DNA from: Parasalinivibrio latis | GTDB taxonomy: Bacteria; Pseudomonadota; Gammaproteobacteria; Enterobacterales; Vibrionaceae | Assembly: GCF_036825535.1 (NCBI RefSeq) | Contig: NZ_CP098812.1 | Location: 3,658,001 to 3,722,000, forward strand | DNA length: 64,000 nucleotides | Direction of reading: 5' to 3' | Shown here: piece by piece, positions 34,582-43,965 of the stretch | Layout: each line of letters begins with the position of its first letter | Numbering within the stretch: position 1 is the first letter of the stretch | Position numbers and translations under genes: made by a program | The notes under the pieces: model-generated | What the model saw: only the letters and a program-made list of their open reading frames with translations | Database searches by the model: none | Told to the model about the DNA's origin: nothing

Positions 34582-35765
34582 TCAAACTCTTTCTTCTCGT
34601 CGCGGCACTGGTTGCCGGCCTGGTGGTCGGCCCCATGTTTGCCGGAAATCAGGGGTATGTGCTGATTTCAGCCGCCGACCAGACACTGGAAATGAGCCTT
34701 ACCACCTTGGTCGTCCTGGTCGTCTTCCTGTTCGGAGCACTGTTTGTACTTGAGTGGATTTTAAAGAAAGTCTTCTCTATGACGGGTGCTACTGCCGGAT
34801 GGTTCAGCGGCCGCAAGGTACGCAAAGCCCGCCGGTTAACCCAGGACGGCATGGTTAAACTGCTGGAAGGCAACTGGCGTCAGGCAGAAAAGCTGATCTC
34901 ACGCGGTGCAGCCCTGAGCGACAGCCCGATGCTGAGTTATATTGCCGCTGCTGATGCCGCCCAGCACAACGGCAATATCGGGGAGCGAGACCGTTACCTG
35001 CAACTGGCTGCTGAATCCAAAGGCGACACCCTGGCTGTGTCCCTGACCCGTGCCCGCCTGCAATTCCGACAGGGCCAGTATGAGGAAGCCCATGCAACCC
35101 TGCAGGAGCTCAAGAATGCCCATCCGCGCAATCCGCTGCTGCTTGGCTTGCAGAAAGATGTATTCATTAAGCTTGAAGAGTGGCGCAACCTGCTTAACCT
35201 GCTGCCAACCCTGAAAAAAACCGGCCTCATCAATGACGAGGAAGCGGCAGGGCTGGAAATCAAAGCTGAATGCGGCACCATGGAATATATTGCACGCCAG
35301 AATGGCAGCGATGGCCTGCTGGCACACTGGAATGGCCTCAGCCGGGCAAGCCGCCAGCGTCCGGAGCTTCTCAGTTGCTTGATTAAGCAGCTTTCTGAGC
35401 GTAAGGCTGACTCAGAAGCTTACGTCATCCTGCGTGATGCACTGAAGAAGAACCAGTCCGAAGAGCTGATTGCACTGGTACCGGAGCTAAACCTGCCGGA
35501 TTACCACCCGGCTATCCTGCGCCTGCAAGACCTGCTTCGCTACGATGAACGCAATGCAACAACCCACAGCGCACTTGGCCAGTTGCTGATGCGTGAGAAG
35601 AAATGGCAGGAAGCCCGCACCCACTTTGAACGTGCACTGGAGATTCGCCCGGATGCGTCTGATTACGCCAGCCTGGTAACAGTTTTGGAACAACTGAACG
35701 ACACCAAAGCTGCAAGTGAGGTATCCCGGGCTGCCCTTCAGATGGCTCTGCCAGAAAAAGTCTGA
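34578..35765 (+). CDS. hemY: HemY, TPR membrane protein of haem synthesis
   Basis: 395-residue HemY_N/TPR protein. Two N-terminal membrane segments (about 1-25 and 42-65) are followed by tetratricopeptide repeats, the clearest being ATTHSALGQLLMREKKWQEARTHFERALEIRP near the C-terminus. Believed to help late steps of haem synthesis at the membrane; not related to the Bacillus protoporphyrinogen oxidase of the same name. Last gene of hemCDXY, with a strong terminator 40 bases after the stop. Confidence 0.94.
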   Translation: MIKLFLLVAALVAGLVVGPMFAGNQGYVLISAADQTLEMSLTTLVVLVVFLFGALFVLEWILKKVFSMTGATAGWFSGRKVRKARRLTQDGMVKLLEGNWRQAEKLISRGAALSDSPMLSYIAAADAAQHNGNIGERDRYLQLAAESKGDTLAVSLTRARLQFRQGQYEEAHATLQELKNAHPRNPLLLGLQKDVFIKLEEWRNLLNLLPTLKKTGLINDEEAAGLEIKAECGTMEYIARQNGSDGLLAHWNGLSRASRQRPELLSCLIKQLSERKADSEAYVILRDALKKNQSEELIALVPELNLPDYHPAILRLQDLLRYDERNATTHSALGQLLMREKKWQEARTHFERALEIRPDASDYASLVTVLEQLNDTKAASEVSRAALQMALPEKV

Positions 35766-35803
35766 CCCACCGTCGGGTAGCAATTTCCCACCCGATGAGA
35801 AAA

Positions 35804-35832
35804 AGGCGGCTAAAAAAGCCGCCTCTTTTTTT
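35804..35832 (+). terminator. hemCDXY terminator
   Basis: Stem AGGCGGC (35804-35810) with GCCGCCT (35818-35824), followed by a T-run (CTTTTTTTTCC). An A-run on the left may also make it work for leftward transcripts. Confidence 0.9.
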
Positions 35833-35996
35833 CCGAAAGATTTCAATTGTTTCAAACTGTTTTTAAGTAAGAGATTTGGTAATAACGCTGTTAGCCAGAA
35901 TGATAATCCACTATAGAATCAAATCTCATGCAAACAGTTTGTTAAAAACGTTTCATGACCTTTCCCTATTACGATTAGCAACAGGATTGGTTGTAG

Positions 35997-36089
35997 ATGG
36001 ATATCTTACCCTGGTTGATTATCTCCGGCATTATGGTGTCGGTAATCACTGCTTTGATTACCGTGCTGCTGGCGAAAGAGTTTAGTTAA
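35997..36089 (+). CDS. Putative 30-residue single-span membrane peptide
   Basis: Short ORF beginning MDILPWLIISGIMVSV and ending LLAKEFS. Residues 4-26 form one uninterrupted hydrophobic helix, with a basic/acidic tail (AKEFS). An AGGA lies about ten bases before the ATG, and a strong terminator follows twelve bases after the stop. A 160-bp A/T-rich upstream region could hold its promoter. The structure resembles the tiny membrane proteins now known in enterobacteria, but I do not recognise a family. Too short for ordinary gene finders. Confidence 0.6.
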   Translation: MDILPWLIISGIMVSVITALITVLLAKEFS

Positions 36090-36097
36090 GCCCAAAA

Positions 36098-36126
36098 AGA
36101 AAGCCTCCAATCCGGAGGCTTTTTTG
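36098..36126 (+). terminator. Terminator after the small membrane ORF
   Basis: Stem AGCCTCC (36102-36108) with GGAGGCT (36114-36120), then TTTTTTGTG on the plus strand. Also faces the end of rsmJ on the other strand. Confidence 0.88.
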
Positions 36127-36148
36127 TGTTAGGAATACTACCGACTGA

Positions 36149-36919
36149 CTATGCCATTGCAGCTTTCACATAGACATCAAAGCGGTTCTTTTTGGTTTCA
36201 ATCGCCATGCTGGGAGCTGTGCCACCTAGAAACTCTGCGTAGTCAGGGCGCTTGACCACCACCCGCCTGGTTGCGAGCTCATACGCCGGTGCAAACAGGC
36301 CGTCGGCATCCAGATCGGCCCCTACCAGGCTCTGGAAAACCCGCATCTCTTTTTTTACCAGTGCAGACTTTTTCTTGTGTGGGTACATAGGGTCAAGGTA
36401 AACCACATCCGGGCGGACAAATTCACTGTCGTTTGCCAAATCAGACAGCAAATCCTGGCTGGTACCGTGCAGCAGCGACATCCTTTCACTCACCCATCCG
36501 CCAATTTCAGGGTCTGCCTTGGCCCGCATCAGACCGTCATCAAGCAGTGCCGCTACCACAGGGTTACGTTCAATCATCTGTACCTGGCATCCGAGGGAGG
36601 CAAAGACGAAAGCATCCCGGCCAAGGCCGGCTGTAGCATCAAGGATACGGGGCGTGGAGCCTTTATTGAGGCCTACGGCTTTAGCAATAGACTGGCCTTT
36701 TCCGCCACCGAACTTTCGACGGTGCCCGACAGCGCCGCCAACGAGGTCGACGTAAATCGATCCCAGCTTGGGTTCATCAACCTTACGCAATTCAAGGCGC
36801 TGGGCAGTCAGGACCAGAGCAAAGGCACTGTCTGTATCTTGGGTCAGTCCCCAGCGCCCGGCAAGCTGCGCCAGTTCACCCTCGCGTGACGGCTCTTCAC
36901 AAATCAGTGCTATCTCCAC
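36149..36919 (-). CDS. rsmJ: 16S rRNA m2G1516 methyltransferase RsmJ
   Basis: Methylates N2 of G1516 in 16S rRNA. The family signatures LRKVDEPKLGSIYVDLVGGAVGHRRKFGGGKGQ, ILDATAGLGRDAFV, MIERNPVVAALLDDGL and VYLDPMYPHKKKSALVKKEMRVFQ are all present. I chose the GTG at 36919, which has GGAG seven bases upstream and gives 256 residues, close to the 250 of E. coli. A longer frame starting at a GTG at 36973 has an unconserved extension. Convergent with the small membrane ORF. Confidence 0.95.
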   Translation of the reverse strand: MEIALICEEPSREGELAQLAGRWGLTQDTDSAFALVLTAQRLELRKVDEPKLGSIYVDLVGGAVGHRRKFGGGKGQSIAKAVGLNKGSTPRILDATAGLGRDAFVFASLGCQVQMIERNPVVAALLDDGLMRAKADPEIGGWVSERMSLLHGTSQDLLSDLANDSEFVRPDVVYLDPMYPHKKKSALVKKEMRVFQSLVGADLDADGLFAPAYELATRRVVVKRPDYAEFLGGTAPSMAIETKKNRFDVYVKAAMA

Positions 36920-37003
36920 AACCTTGCTCCGGTTTTCAAAATTTGGCTGCGGATTATATACCCAAACCCGCACAAGGTGCAGGTTTCAGCATGCGTTGAT
37001 TGG

Positions 37004-40000
37004 CTACACCACCTTCTCTTTTTCCTGGCAATGTTCACGCAGCAGTGTTTCCAGCGGCCCAGGTACTGAGAACAGGTAACCCTGGGCAAAGTTGACACCT
37101 ATACCCATCAGTTTTTCAAGCACCTCTGCACTTTCCACAAATTCTGCCACGGTTTTTTTGCCCATCTGGCGGGCCAGGCCATTTATCGCCGTCACCATGG
37201 CAAAGTCCATTTCATCCTCTGCCACATCGCGGACAAACTGCCCGTCGAGTTTGATGATATCCACCGGCAGGCGCTTGAGGTAACCGAACGAAGACAGGCC
37301 GGAGCCGAAGTCATCCAGTGCAATCCGGCAGCCAAGTGCCTTGAGGGTAGAGAACAGCGAAATGGCCTCAGACATACTGCTGATGGCGGCCGTCTCAGTA
37401 ATTTCCAGGCAGATTTTTTCGCTGGGCAACGGTGAGGAACTGATGGCTTCAGTAAGGAAACGGGTAAATTCCTGGTTGCCCATTGAGCGGCCGGACAGGT
37501 TAATAGACAGCATGGCAATCCCGTTTCGCCATGCCGGATTGTTTTCCAGCAGGGCAAAGGTTTTCTCAACCACGACCCGGTCAATCAGGTGGGCGACGTT
37601 ATAGCGCTCCGCTGCCGGTATAAAAAGGCCAGGGGAAACCAGTTTGCCTTGTTCATCACGCATCCGTATCAACACTTCTGCATAAATTCCGTCATCGTCG
37701 CTGTCATCAATGCCGACTATCTTCTGGCCAAACAACTCAAAACGGTCTTCTGCCAATGCTGCCCGGATCTGGTTCACACATGCCATTTCCTGCTCACGCC
37801 GCTTAAGCTCTTCATCCTCCGGGCGGTACATGTGGATCCGGCTGCCGCCTTCATCCTTGGCTACATAGCAGGCGGTATCAGCTTGGGCATGGACTTGCTG
37901 TGGGGAGCCGGCGGTATCATCCAGCATACGGAGCCCGATCGACCCACCCAGTGCCAGGCGTACATTGCTCCACAGGAATTCAGACTCATTCAGGGTGTAC
38001 AGTATTTGCCGCCCCAGGGTCATTGCTTCATCGGTACTGCAGTTGTGGTAAATAATGGCAAACTCATCGCCACCAAGACGGGCCAGCAGGGTTTCTTCCG
38101 GCAGGATTTTTTTCAGGATGAGGGCAACCTGTTTTAATGCCTCATCACCAGCCTGGTGCCCGGCGGTATCATTGATAACCTTAAACTGGTCGAGGTCGAT
38201 GTAGAACATGGCATGGCATCTGAGCCCCTGGTGAACTTCATCCAACGCCCTGGTCAGCGCCTGTTCAAAGTAGCTGCGGTTATAAAGCCCAGTCAGGTAG
38301 TCATGGCGCGCCTGCTGGAGGAGCTGCGCTTCGAGCTGCCGGTTGGCTGTGATGTCCTCACCCACCAACAGGAACTGCTCACGTGTCGGCATCGGACGGA
38401 TACTCTCCCGAATCCAGACGGCCTCTCCGCTGCAATTGTGGTAGCAGATATCACGGCGCAGTACCCCGGTGCCTGACAGCAACCCCACCCGGCTGCGGGC
38501 AACCTGTTGCTGCGGTGACGGGGCGTCTTCACCATAAAATTGTGTCACCTTGTGGCCAAGCAGATCTGACTTATTCATGCCCAGCAATTCAGCAGCAAAG
38601 TGGTTCACAGACTGGATACGGGACATGTTGTCAATGGTCATCAGCATAACCGGTTGCTGCTCATAGAGGGTACGGAACTCGATTTCGCTGCGGCGCAGTT
38701 TCTCTTCGGTCAGTTTCCGCTCTGTGACATCCCGCCCTTCAAACAGCACCATCATAGGGCCTGCAACACTCATCGGCAGGCGTTTCAGGGCGATATCCAG
38801 CACCAGGTCGCCATTGATTTCATTGTTCAGCAGCGCCTCGAACCGTGAGGTGGAAAAATCGCCAAGATGCTTGAAGTGATGTTCCAGCAGGTAACGGTTG
38901 TTCCAGCAAGACAGGGAAAAGAGATTACTTCCCACCCCGCTTCCAGACACCAACTCCTCAAAAGCGCGGTTGAACGACAGGATATTGCCTTCTGAATCCA
39001 GCAAGGCAATAACCTGGTTACTCTGGTCAAAGACCCCCGCAAACAGGGTCTGGCTGTCTTTCAATGCAGCCTGGCTGCGGCGTAGCTTGGCAAGGTTGAA
39101 CGACAGCAAAAGGATGATGCCGCCCAGCACCCCAACAATAAGTGCTGCCAGCTTGACCTGTTCACCATAGCGCGTCCACCACGATTTAGGGCTGTTAATC
39201 AGCACGACGTTTTTCATCTTGCTGGCATCTATACCCATTTTGTTGATAACGGAGGCATCCAGGGCAAAGAAATCCGCACTGTCACGAACCGGTTCCATTA
39301 CACCGTTCTCAAGCCAGTTCATCATCATCTTGCCCTGGGTATAGCCCTGCTGCTCACCGTCAATCATCACCCCACCGACAGCCCCGGTACCCAGCATAAA
39401 GCTGCTGGAAACATACATGGGTACCGCTGACTCTTGCGCCACGGCAGCAATCACTTCGGAGAAGCGGCGGAATTCGTTCCGGTTGTCCCGGGTAAAAGAG
39501 ACATAGAAAACGGCTTCATCGCTCTCCATCCCCCGGACTTTGTCTATCAACTGGGTAAAGGAAACGTCATGAAGCCGGATCACCTCAATACCTGAACGGT
39601 TGGATGTTTCCAGCTGCTTTTGCAACCTCTCCCAGTAACTCTGGCTGGAGTTGGAATTGTCCAGCAACAGGTAAAGCCGCTTCACTTCCGGCTGAAGCGC
39701 ATGGATCATATCCACATTGGCATGGAGGTTGAGCTCCTCCCTTACCCCGGTGACATGTTTAAGCTTCCCCACCACCTCTTTGGCAGACCCGTTGTAACCG
39801 GAGAAAAACACCGGCGTATCCCCGATAAACTCGGACAGATCGCTGAGCATGTTGAGAGCGTTGTTATCCGTAGCCAGGATCGCATCATGTTGGCCGTTTT
39901 CCAGCCGAATGGCTAACATGGCTTTTTGGTGTGCAAGGAAAGAGCCGGACTGATAGCGCTTACTGTCAAGGTAGGTATATTGCAGCGATACCGGTTTGCC

Positions 40001-40153
40001 TCTAATCGCTTTATCGATACCGTGCTGAATGGAATCGGTCCAGAACATTCCCTGATGATAGGAGTGCACCACAAGAACATTGTACGGTGTTGCAAAACTC
40101 ACAGGAGACCATGCGAAAAATGCAAGGCACATCAACAGCCAATAACGTGACAA
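37004..40153 (-). CDS. Periplasmic-sensing PAS-GGDEF-EAL protein
   Basis: Large c-di-GMP protein. An N-terminal signal peptide (MSRYWLLMCLAFFAWSPVSFA) leads to a periplasmic ABC-substrate-binding-like sensor of about 300 residues (NVLVVHSYHQGMFWTDSIQHGI), then one membrane span (LAALIVGVLGGIILLLSF). Two PAS regions follow, then GGDEF (RLGGDEFAI, intact, also HDYLTGLYNRSYF), then an EAL domain whose signature reads EVLIR, with LEITET, LDDFGSGLSS and IIKLDGQFV. I prefer the TTG start at 40153: it has AAGGGGG six bases upstream and starts the signal peptide; an ATG at 40192 lacks a ribosome-binding site. Both activities could work; the ligand is unknown. Confidence 0.9.
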   Translation of the reverse strand: MSRYWLLMCLAFFAWSPVSFATPYNVLVVHSYHQGMFWTDSIQHGIDKAIRGKPVSLQYTYLDSKRYQSGSFLAHQKAMLAIRLENGQHDAILATDNNALNMLSDLSEFIGDTPVFFSGYNGSAKEVVGKLKHVTGVREELNLHANVDMIHALQPEVKRLYLLLDNSNSSQSYWERLQKQLETSNRSGIEVIRLHDVSFTQLIDKVRGMESDEAVFYVSFTRDNRNEFRRFSEVIAAVAQESAVPMYVSSSFMLGTGAVGGVMIDGEQQGYTQGKMMMNWLENGVMEPVRDSADFFALDASVINKMGIDASKMKNVVLINSPKSWWTRYGEQVKLAALIVGVLGGIILLLSFNLAKLRRSQAALKDSQTLFAGVFDQSNQVIALLDSEGNILSFNRAFEELVSGSGVGSNLFSLSCWNNRYLLEHHFKHLGDFSTSRFEALLNNEINGDLVLDIALKRLPMSVAGPMMVLFEGRDVTERKLTEEKLRRSEIEFRTLYEQQPVMLMTIDNMSRIQSVNHFAAELLGMNKSDLLGHKVTQFYGEDAPSPQQQVARSRVGLLSGTGVLRRDICYHNCSGEAVWIRESIRPMPTREQFLLVGEDITANRQLEAQLLQQARHDYLTGLYNRSYFEQALTRALDEVHQGLRCHAMFYIDLDQFKVINDTAGHQAGDEALKQVALILKKILPEETLLARLGGDEFAIIYHNCSTDEAMTLGRQILYTLNESEFLWSNVRLALGGSIGLRMLDDTAGSPQQVHAQADTACYVAKDEGGSRIHMYRPEDEELKRREQEMACVNQIRAALAEDRFELFGQKIVGIDDSDDDGIYAEVLIRMRDEQGKLVSPGLFIPAAERYNVAHLIDRVVVEKTFALLENNPAWRNGIAMLSINLSGRSMGNQEFTRFLTEAISSSPLPSEKICLEITETAAISSMSEAISLFSTLKALGCRIALDDFGSGLSSFGYLKRLPVDIIKLDGQFVRDVAEDEMDFAMVTAINGLARQMGKKTVAEFVESAEVLEKLMGIGVNFAQGYLFSVPGPLETLLREHCQEKEKVV

Positions 40154-40282
40154 GCATGACCCCCTTGTTAAACTACTAGCACACTGTCTCATTCACGATT
40201 AACACAGCATACTTAAGAGTTAACACAATTAAAACCTTACCGTGAATAAGCGCCCACTAAAACAGAATAAAGATTTCGCAAA

Positions 40283-40744
40283 ATGAAGGACTTGCCAAAA
40301 CTCGACGATCTTGACCGCACCATTCTTTCCACCCTGATGGAAGATGCACGTACCCCCTATGCTGAAATGGCAAAGCGTTTCCAGGTCAGCCCGGCAACCG
40401 TGCACGTACGGGTAGAAAAGATGAAAAGCGCCGGCATCATTACCGGTACGGAAGTACTGGTCAACACCAAAGCTCTCGGCTATGACGTCTGCTGTTTTAT
40501 CGGTATTAACCTCAACGCAGCCCGCGACTACCAAAGCGCGCTGGATAAATTGCGGGCCCTGGATGAGGTAGTGGAAGCGTATTACACCACCGGGGCGTAC
40601 AACATATTCGTCAAGCTGATGTGTCGTTCGATTGAAGAGCTCCAGCACGTATTGATTAACAAACTTCAGGCAATTGATGAAGTGCAATCCACCGAAACCC
40701 TGATTTCGCTGCAAAACCCTATAAACCGAAACGTCAAACCCTGA
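40283..40744 (+). CDS. asnC: Lrp/AsnC family regulator AsnC
   Basis: 153-residue Lrp/AsnC protein, N-terminal winged helix (DDLDRTILSTLMEDARTPYAEMAKRFQVSPATVHVRVEKMKSAGII) and C-terminal RAM ligand-binding domain (VCCFIGINLN, VVEAYYTTGAYNIFVKLMC). High similarity to AsnC, the asparagine-responsive activator of asnA in E. coli; asnA is not next to it here. Convergent with hemB through a shared terminator. Confidence 0.92.
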   Translation: MKDLPKLDDLDRTILSTLMEDARTPYAEMAKRFQVSPATVHVRVEKMKSAGIITGTEVLVNTKALGYDVCCFIGINLNAARDYQSALDKLRALDEVVEAYYTTGAYNIFVKLMCRSIEELQHVLINKLQAIDEVQSTETLISLQNPINRNVKP

Positions 40745-40756
40745 CACTCTCCAGAT

Positions 40757-40790
40757 AAAAAAATGCCCCACATTTTGTAGGGCATAATTA
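40757..40790. terminator. Shared terminator between asnC and hemB
   Basis: Ten-base stem ATGCCCCACA (40763-40772) with TGTAGGGCAT (40776-40785), three-base loop, T-run of seven on the minus strand (hemB side) and A/T-rich on the asnC side. Confidence 0.88.
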
Positions 40791-40816
40791 TTCATATACT
40801 GATGTATGGAATCCGG

Positions 40817-41857
40817 TTACGCTTCCGGCTTCTCTGCATCAATACGGTTATCTTCCGCAAGCCACTCAGCAACCTGCTTGGCAAAGTATGTCAGGACGCC
40901 ATCCGCACCTGCACGCTTGAAGCACAACAGCGACTCCATCACGGTTTCACGCTCTTTCAGCCAGCCGTTGGCAAAGGCGGCCTGGTGCATCGCATATTCC
41001 CCGGAGACCTGATAGGCAAAGGTGGGCACTTTAAGCTCTGATTTCACCCGGCGTACCACATCCAGGTAAGGCATACCCGGCTTCACCATTACCATATCCG
41101 CGCCTTCAGCAACATCCATCGCTACTTCATGCAATGCTTCGTCGCTGTTGGCTGGGTCCATCTGGTAATTCTTCTTGTCAGCACCTTTGAGGTTACCGGC
41201 GGATCCTACCGCATCGCGGAACGGGCCATAGTAGTTGGATGCGTATTTGGCTGAATACGCCATGATCTGGGTATTCACATAGCCAGCTTCCTCCAACGCC
41301 TCACGAATACGGCCGATACGGCCATCCATCATGTCAGATGGCGCCACCACGTCCGCACCGGCTTCTGCATGGGAAAGAGCCTGCTGGATGAGCACCTCGG
41401 TGGTCTCATCGTTCAGCACATAGCCATTCTCATCGATGATGCCATCCTGACCGTGGATAGTGTACGGGTCGAGGGCAACATCGGTGATGACACCCATCTG
41501 CGGAACATGTTCTTTCAGAAGCCGTACGGCACGCTGTACCAGGCCTTCCGGATTGTGGGCCTCAGCCGCACAGATGCTCTTGAACTCCTGTGGCACCACA
41601 GGGAACAAAGCGATAGCCGGAACGCCGAGCTTAGCCAGGTACTCTGCTTCATAAAGCATCAAATCAATGGAAAGGCGTTCGATACCCGGCATTGACTCCA
41701 CTGGCTCGCGGCGATTTTTACCCATCAGAATAAACATCGGGTAAATAAGGTCACTGGCAGTCAAAGTGTTTTCCGCCATCAGGCGGCGGCTGAAGTCATG
41801 CTTGCGCATCCGGCGCATACGGCGGGCAGGGAACGCGCCCTGAATGGATACAGACAC
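40817..41857 (-). CDS. hemB: Delta-aminolevulinic acid dehydratase (porphobilinogen synthase)
   Basis: Condenses two aminolevulinates to porphobilinogen. In 346 residues the Schiff-base lysines are in SAKYASNYYGPFRDA and MVMVKPGMPYLD; VALDPYTIHGQDG and APSDMMDGRIGRIR are further signatures. I chose the GTG at 41857, which has AAGGAGG five bases upstream; the frame runs on to 41899 without a better start. It lies directly after tatD, as in other vibrios. Confidence 0.96.
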   Translation of the reverse strand: MSVSIQGAFPARRMRRMRKHDFSRRLMAENTLTASDLIYPMFILMGKNRREPVESMPGIERLSIDLMLYEAEYLAKLGVPAIALFPVVPQEFKSICAAEAHNPEGLVQRAVRLLKEHVPQMGVITDVALDPYTIHGQDGIIDENGYVLNDETTEVLIQQALSHAEAGADVVAPSDMMDGRIGRIREALEEAGYVNTQIMAYSAKYASNYYGPFRDAVGSAGNLKGADKKNYQMDPANSDEALHEVAMDVAEGADMVMVKPGMPYLDVVRRVKSELKVPTFAYQVSGEYAMHQAAFANGWLKERETVMESLLCFKRAGADGVLTYFAKQVAEWLAEDNRIDAEKPEA

Positions 41858-41914
41858 AGTATCCTCCTTGCTAATTTGTTTGATAATTGGGCTAATCATA
41901 CCACCGGCAGGGCA

Positions 41915-42703
41915 TTACGCAGCCGGAAGGCAAAAAATTCTTCTGCTGTTTTGCACAGATACCGACACCACATGCTGCCACGTCTGACTGCGGCATTCAG
42001 CTATTGTGCCAGCAATATGTGGCAGATAGCACGGTTCATTCCGGCGCGACTTGGGTTTGGGTTTCAGGTCTCGCGGGATCAGGTATGGCGCATCAGTCTC
42101 AATAAGCAAGCGATCATCCGGGATATAGCGGAGTATCTCGCGAAGCTCGCTGCCCCGGCGCTCATCACACACCCAGCCGGTAATTCCAATGCACATCCCT
42201 GCATCCAGGCAATCAAGCAATTCAGGTTCACTGCCGGTAAAACAATGCAGCACTGCGCCCGGCAGTTTGTCTGCGTACCGACGGAAAATCGCCATAAAAC
42301 GCTCGTGAGCGTCGCGGCAGTGCATGAACAAAGGCAGTTGCAGTTCTGCAGCCAGCGCCAACTGTGCTTCAAAAACAGCTTCCTGCTGCGGGCGTGGTGA
42401 AAAGTCACGATTGAAATCAAGCCCACACTCGCCGATCGCGACCACACTCCCTTGCCCTGCCAGAGCCCGGATTTCAGGCAGTGAAAGGTCTTCCACCGTC
42501 TTGGCGTCATGGGGATGGACACCGGCTGTCGACCAAGCGTAGCCCGGGTATCGGGATGCCAGCTCAGAGGCTTCACGGCTGCCATCGATATCTGTGCCGG
42601 TCAGGATCATCCCTGTCACCCCGGCTTCGCGGGCACGGGCGACCACGGCATCCTCATCGCCGGCAAACTGGCTGCTGGTCAGGTTCACGCCTATATCGAT
42701 CAT
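41915..42703 (-). CDS. tatD: TatD family metal-dependent DNase
   Basis: 262-residue amidohydrolase-fold 3'-5' exonuclease linked to DNA repair and quality control of Tat substrates. Metal ligands appear in IDIGVNLTSSQF, STAGVHPHDAK, IGECGLDFNRD, FMHCRDAHE, LHCFTGS and ETDAPYL. I chose the ATG at 42703 at the start of the conserved domain; extension to 42787 would run through the tatC terminator. Not in the tatABC transcript, because the terminator lies between. Confidence 0.94.
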   Translation of the reverse strand: MIDIGVNLTSSQFAGDEDAVVARAREAGVTGMILTGTDIDGSREASELASRYPGYAWSTAGVHPHDAKTVEDLSLPEIRALAGQGSVVAIGECGLDFNRDFSPRPQQEAVFEAQLALAAELQLPLFMHCRDAHERFMAIFRRYADKLPGAVLHCFTGSEPELLDCLDAGMCIGITGWVCDERRGSELREILRYIPDDRLLIETDAPYLIPRDLKPKPKSRRNEPCYLPHIAGTIAECRSQTWQHVVSVSVQNSRRIFCLPAA

Positions 42704-42742
42704 GGTTCGCAATCTCTTCAAAATCCAAACAGTCGGGTGGCA

Positions 42743-42775
42743 GAAAAAACAAAGCCAGTCCCTAAGACTGGCTTT
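42743..42775 (-). terminator. tatABC terminator
   Basis: Ten-base stem AAAGCCAGTC (42751-42760) with GACTGGCTTT (42766-42775), followed on the minus strand by GTTTTTTCTG. Lies 19 bases after the tatC stop. Confidence 0.9.
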
Positions 42776-42793
42776 GAATCTTTCCACGGTAAA

Positions 42794-43549
42794 TTATTCC
42801 TGTGCTTCCTGCTCTTCGTCCTCTTCATCACGGGGACGGTAGAACCGGGAACAGAGCAGACCCACTTCAAACAGCAGGCACATCGGCACTGCCAGCAGGG
42901 TCTGGGAAATAATATCCGGTGGTGTCAGCAGCATGCCGACCACGAACGCCGCCACAATAATGTAAGGGCGCTTCTGGCGCAGGCTGTCCGGTGTCGTTGC
43001 ACCTGTCCATACCAAGAGGATGATGGCGACCGGCACCTCAAAGGCAATACCGAATGCCAGGAACAGGGCCAGGATAAAATCGAGGTAGCTCGAAATATCC
43101 GTTGCTACCTGTACCCCTTCCGGTGCAGTGGCAGTAAAGAAGCCAAACACCAATGGGAACACCACGAAATACGCAAAAGCGACACCACAGTAAAACAGCA
43201 TGGAGCTGGAAAACAGCAGAGGGAGAATGAGCTTGCGTTCGTGTTTATACAGACCCGGCGCAACAAACGCCCAAATCTGGTACAGGATGACCGGTACCGC
43301 CAGAAAGACAGAGGCAACCAGCGTCAGCTTGATTGGCGTAAAGAAGGGTGATGCCACATCCGTTGCAATCATGCTGGTACCGGCTGGCATCTTTTCCAGC
43401 AACGGTTCCGCCACGAAGGCATAGATATCATTGGCAAACCACACCAAGCCAAGGAACACTACCAACACCGCGACAACGGCGCGCAGCAGTCTGTCGCGCA
43501 GCTCCATCAGGTGGGTAATGAGAGGCTGTGTATCTTCGACCGTTGACAT
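42794..43549 (-). CDS. tatC: Sec-independent translocase subunit TatC
   Basis: Core receptor of the twin-arginine translocase, 251 residues, six transmembrane segments. The N-terminal LITHLMELRDRLLRAV is the signal-binding signature; PLLEKMPAGTSMIATDVASPFFTPIKL and GLYKHERKLILPLL are conserved. C-terminus acidic (PRDEEDEEQEAQE). Two bases after tatB. Confidence 0.96.
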   Translation of the reverse strand: MSTVEDTQPLITHLMELRDRLLRAVVAVLVVFLGLVWFANDIYAFVAEPLLEKMPAGTSMIATDVASPFFTPIKLTLVASVFLAVPVILYQIWAFVAPGLYKHERKLILPLLFSSSMLFYCGVAFAYFVVFPLVFGFFTATAPEGVQVATDISSYLDFILALFLAFGIAFEVPVAIILLVWTGATTPDSLRQKRPYIIVAAFVVGMLLTPPDIISQTLLAVPMCLLFEVGLLCSRFYRPRDEEDEEQEAQE

Positions 43550-43551
43550 AG

Positions 43552-43962
43552 TTATTCAGATTTTTCCTGCTTGGTCGCTGAGTTGTCCCCGGCTTTGCTT
43601 TCGGTTGCCGATTCGGTGGCGGTTTCCGCTACCGGCTGGCTTGGTGAAGCAGCCTGGGTGTCAGTGGCTTTCGCATAGGGGCGCTGAACTTCTTCTGCAG
43701 TGCGTTTCAACTCATCAACCGAACGCTGGAGGTCAGGTGAAATGTCCTTCATCCCCATCTGCTCGGCTTTTTTAAGGTTGTCACGCAGCTCCTGCAACTT
43801 GAGCTCTTGCTCCAGTTCATCTTTTACAGACCCGGCCATTCGTTTGGCCGCGCCTACCCAGCGGGATACATTGCGTATCGCCACAGGCAGACGCTCGGGT
43901 CCGAGCACGACCAATCCCACTACGGAGATCAGTACCAGCTCCCAGAAGCCGATATCAAACAC
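43552..43962 (-). CDS. tatB: Sec-independent translocase subunit TatB
   Basis: 136-residue TatB: one N-terminal membrane helix (MFDIGFWELVLISVVGLVVLGPERLPVAIR), an amphipathic helix and a long charged tail. The conserved hinge GPERLP is present. It forms the TatBC receptor complex and sits between tatA and tatC with gaps of only two or three bases. Confidence 0.95.
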   Translation of the reverse strand: MFDIGFWELVLISVVGLVVLGPERLPVAIRNVSRWVGAAKRMAGSVKDELEQELKLQELRDNLKKAEQMGMKDISPDLQRSVDELKRTAEEVQRPYAKATDTQAASPSQPVAETATESATESKAGDNSATKQEKSE

Positions 43963-43965
43963 GGG

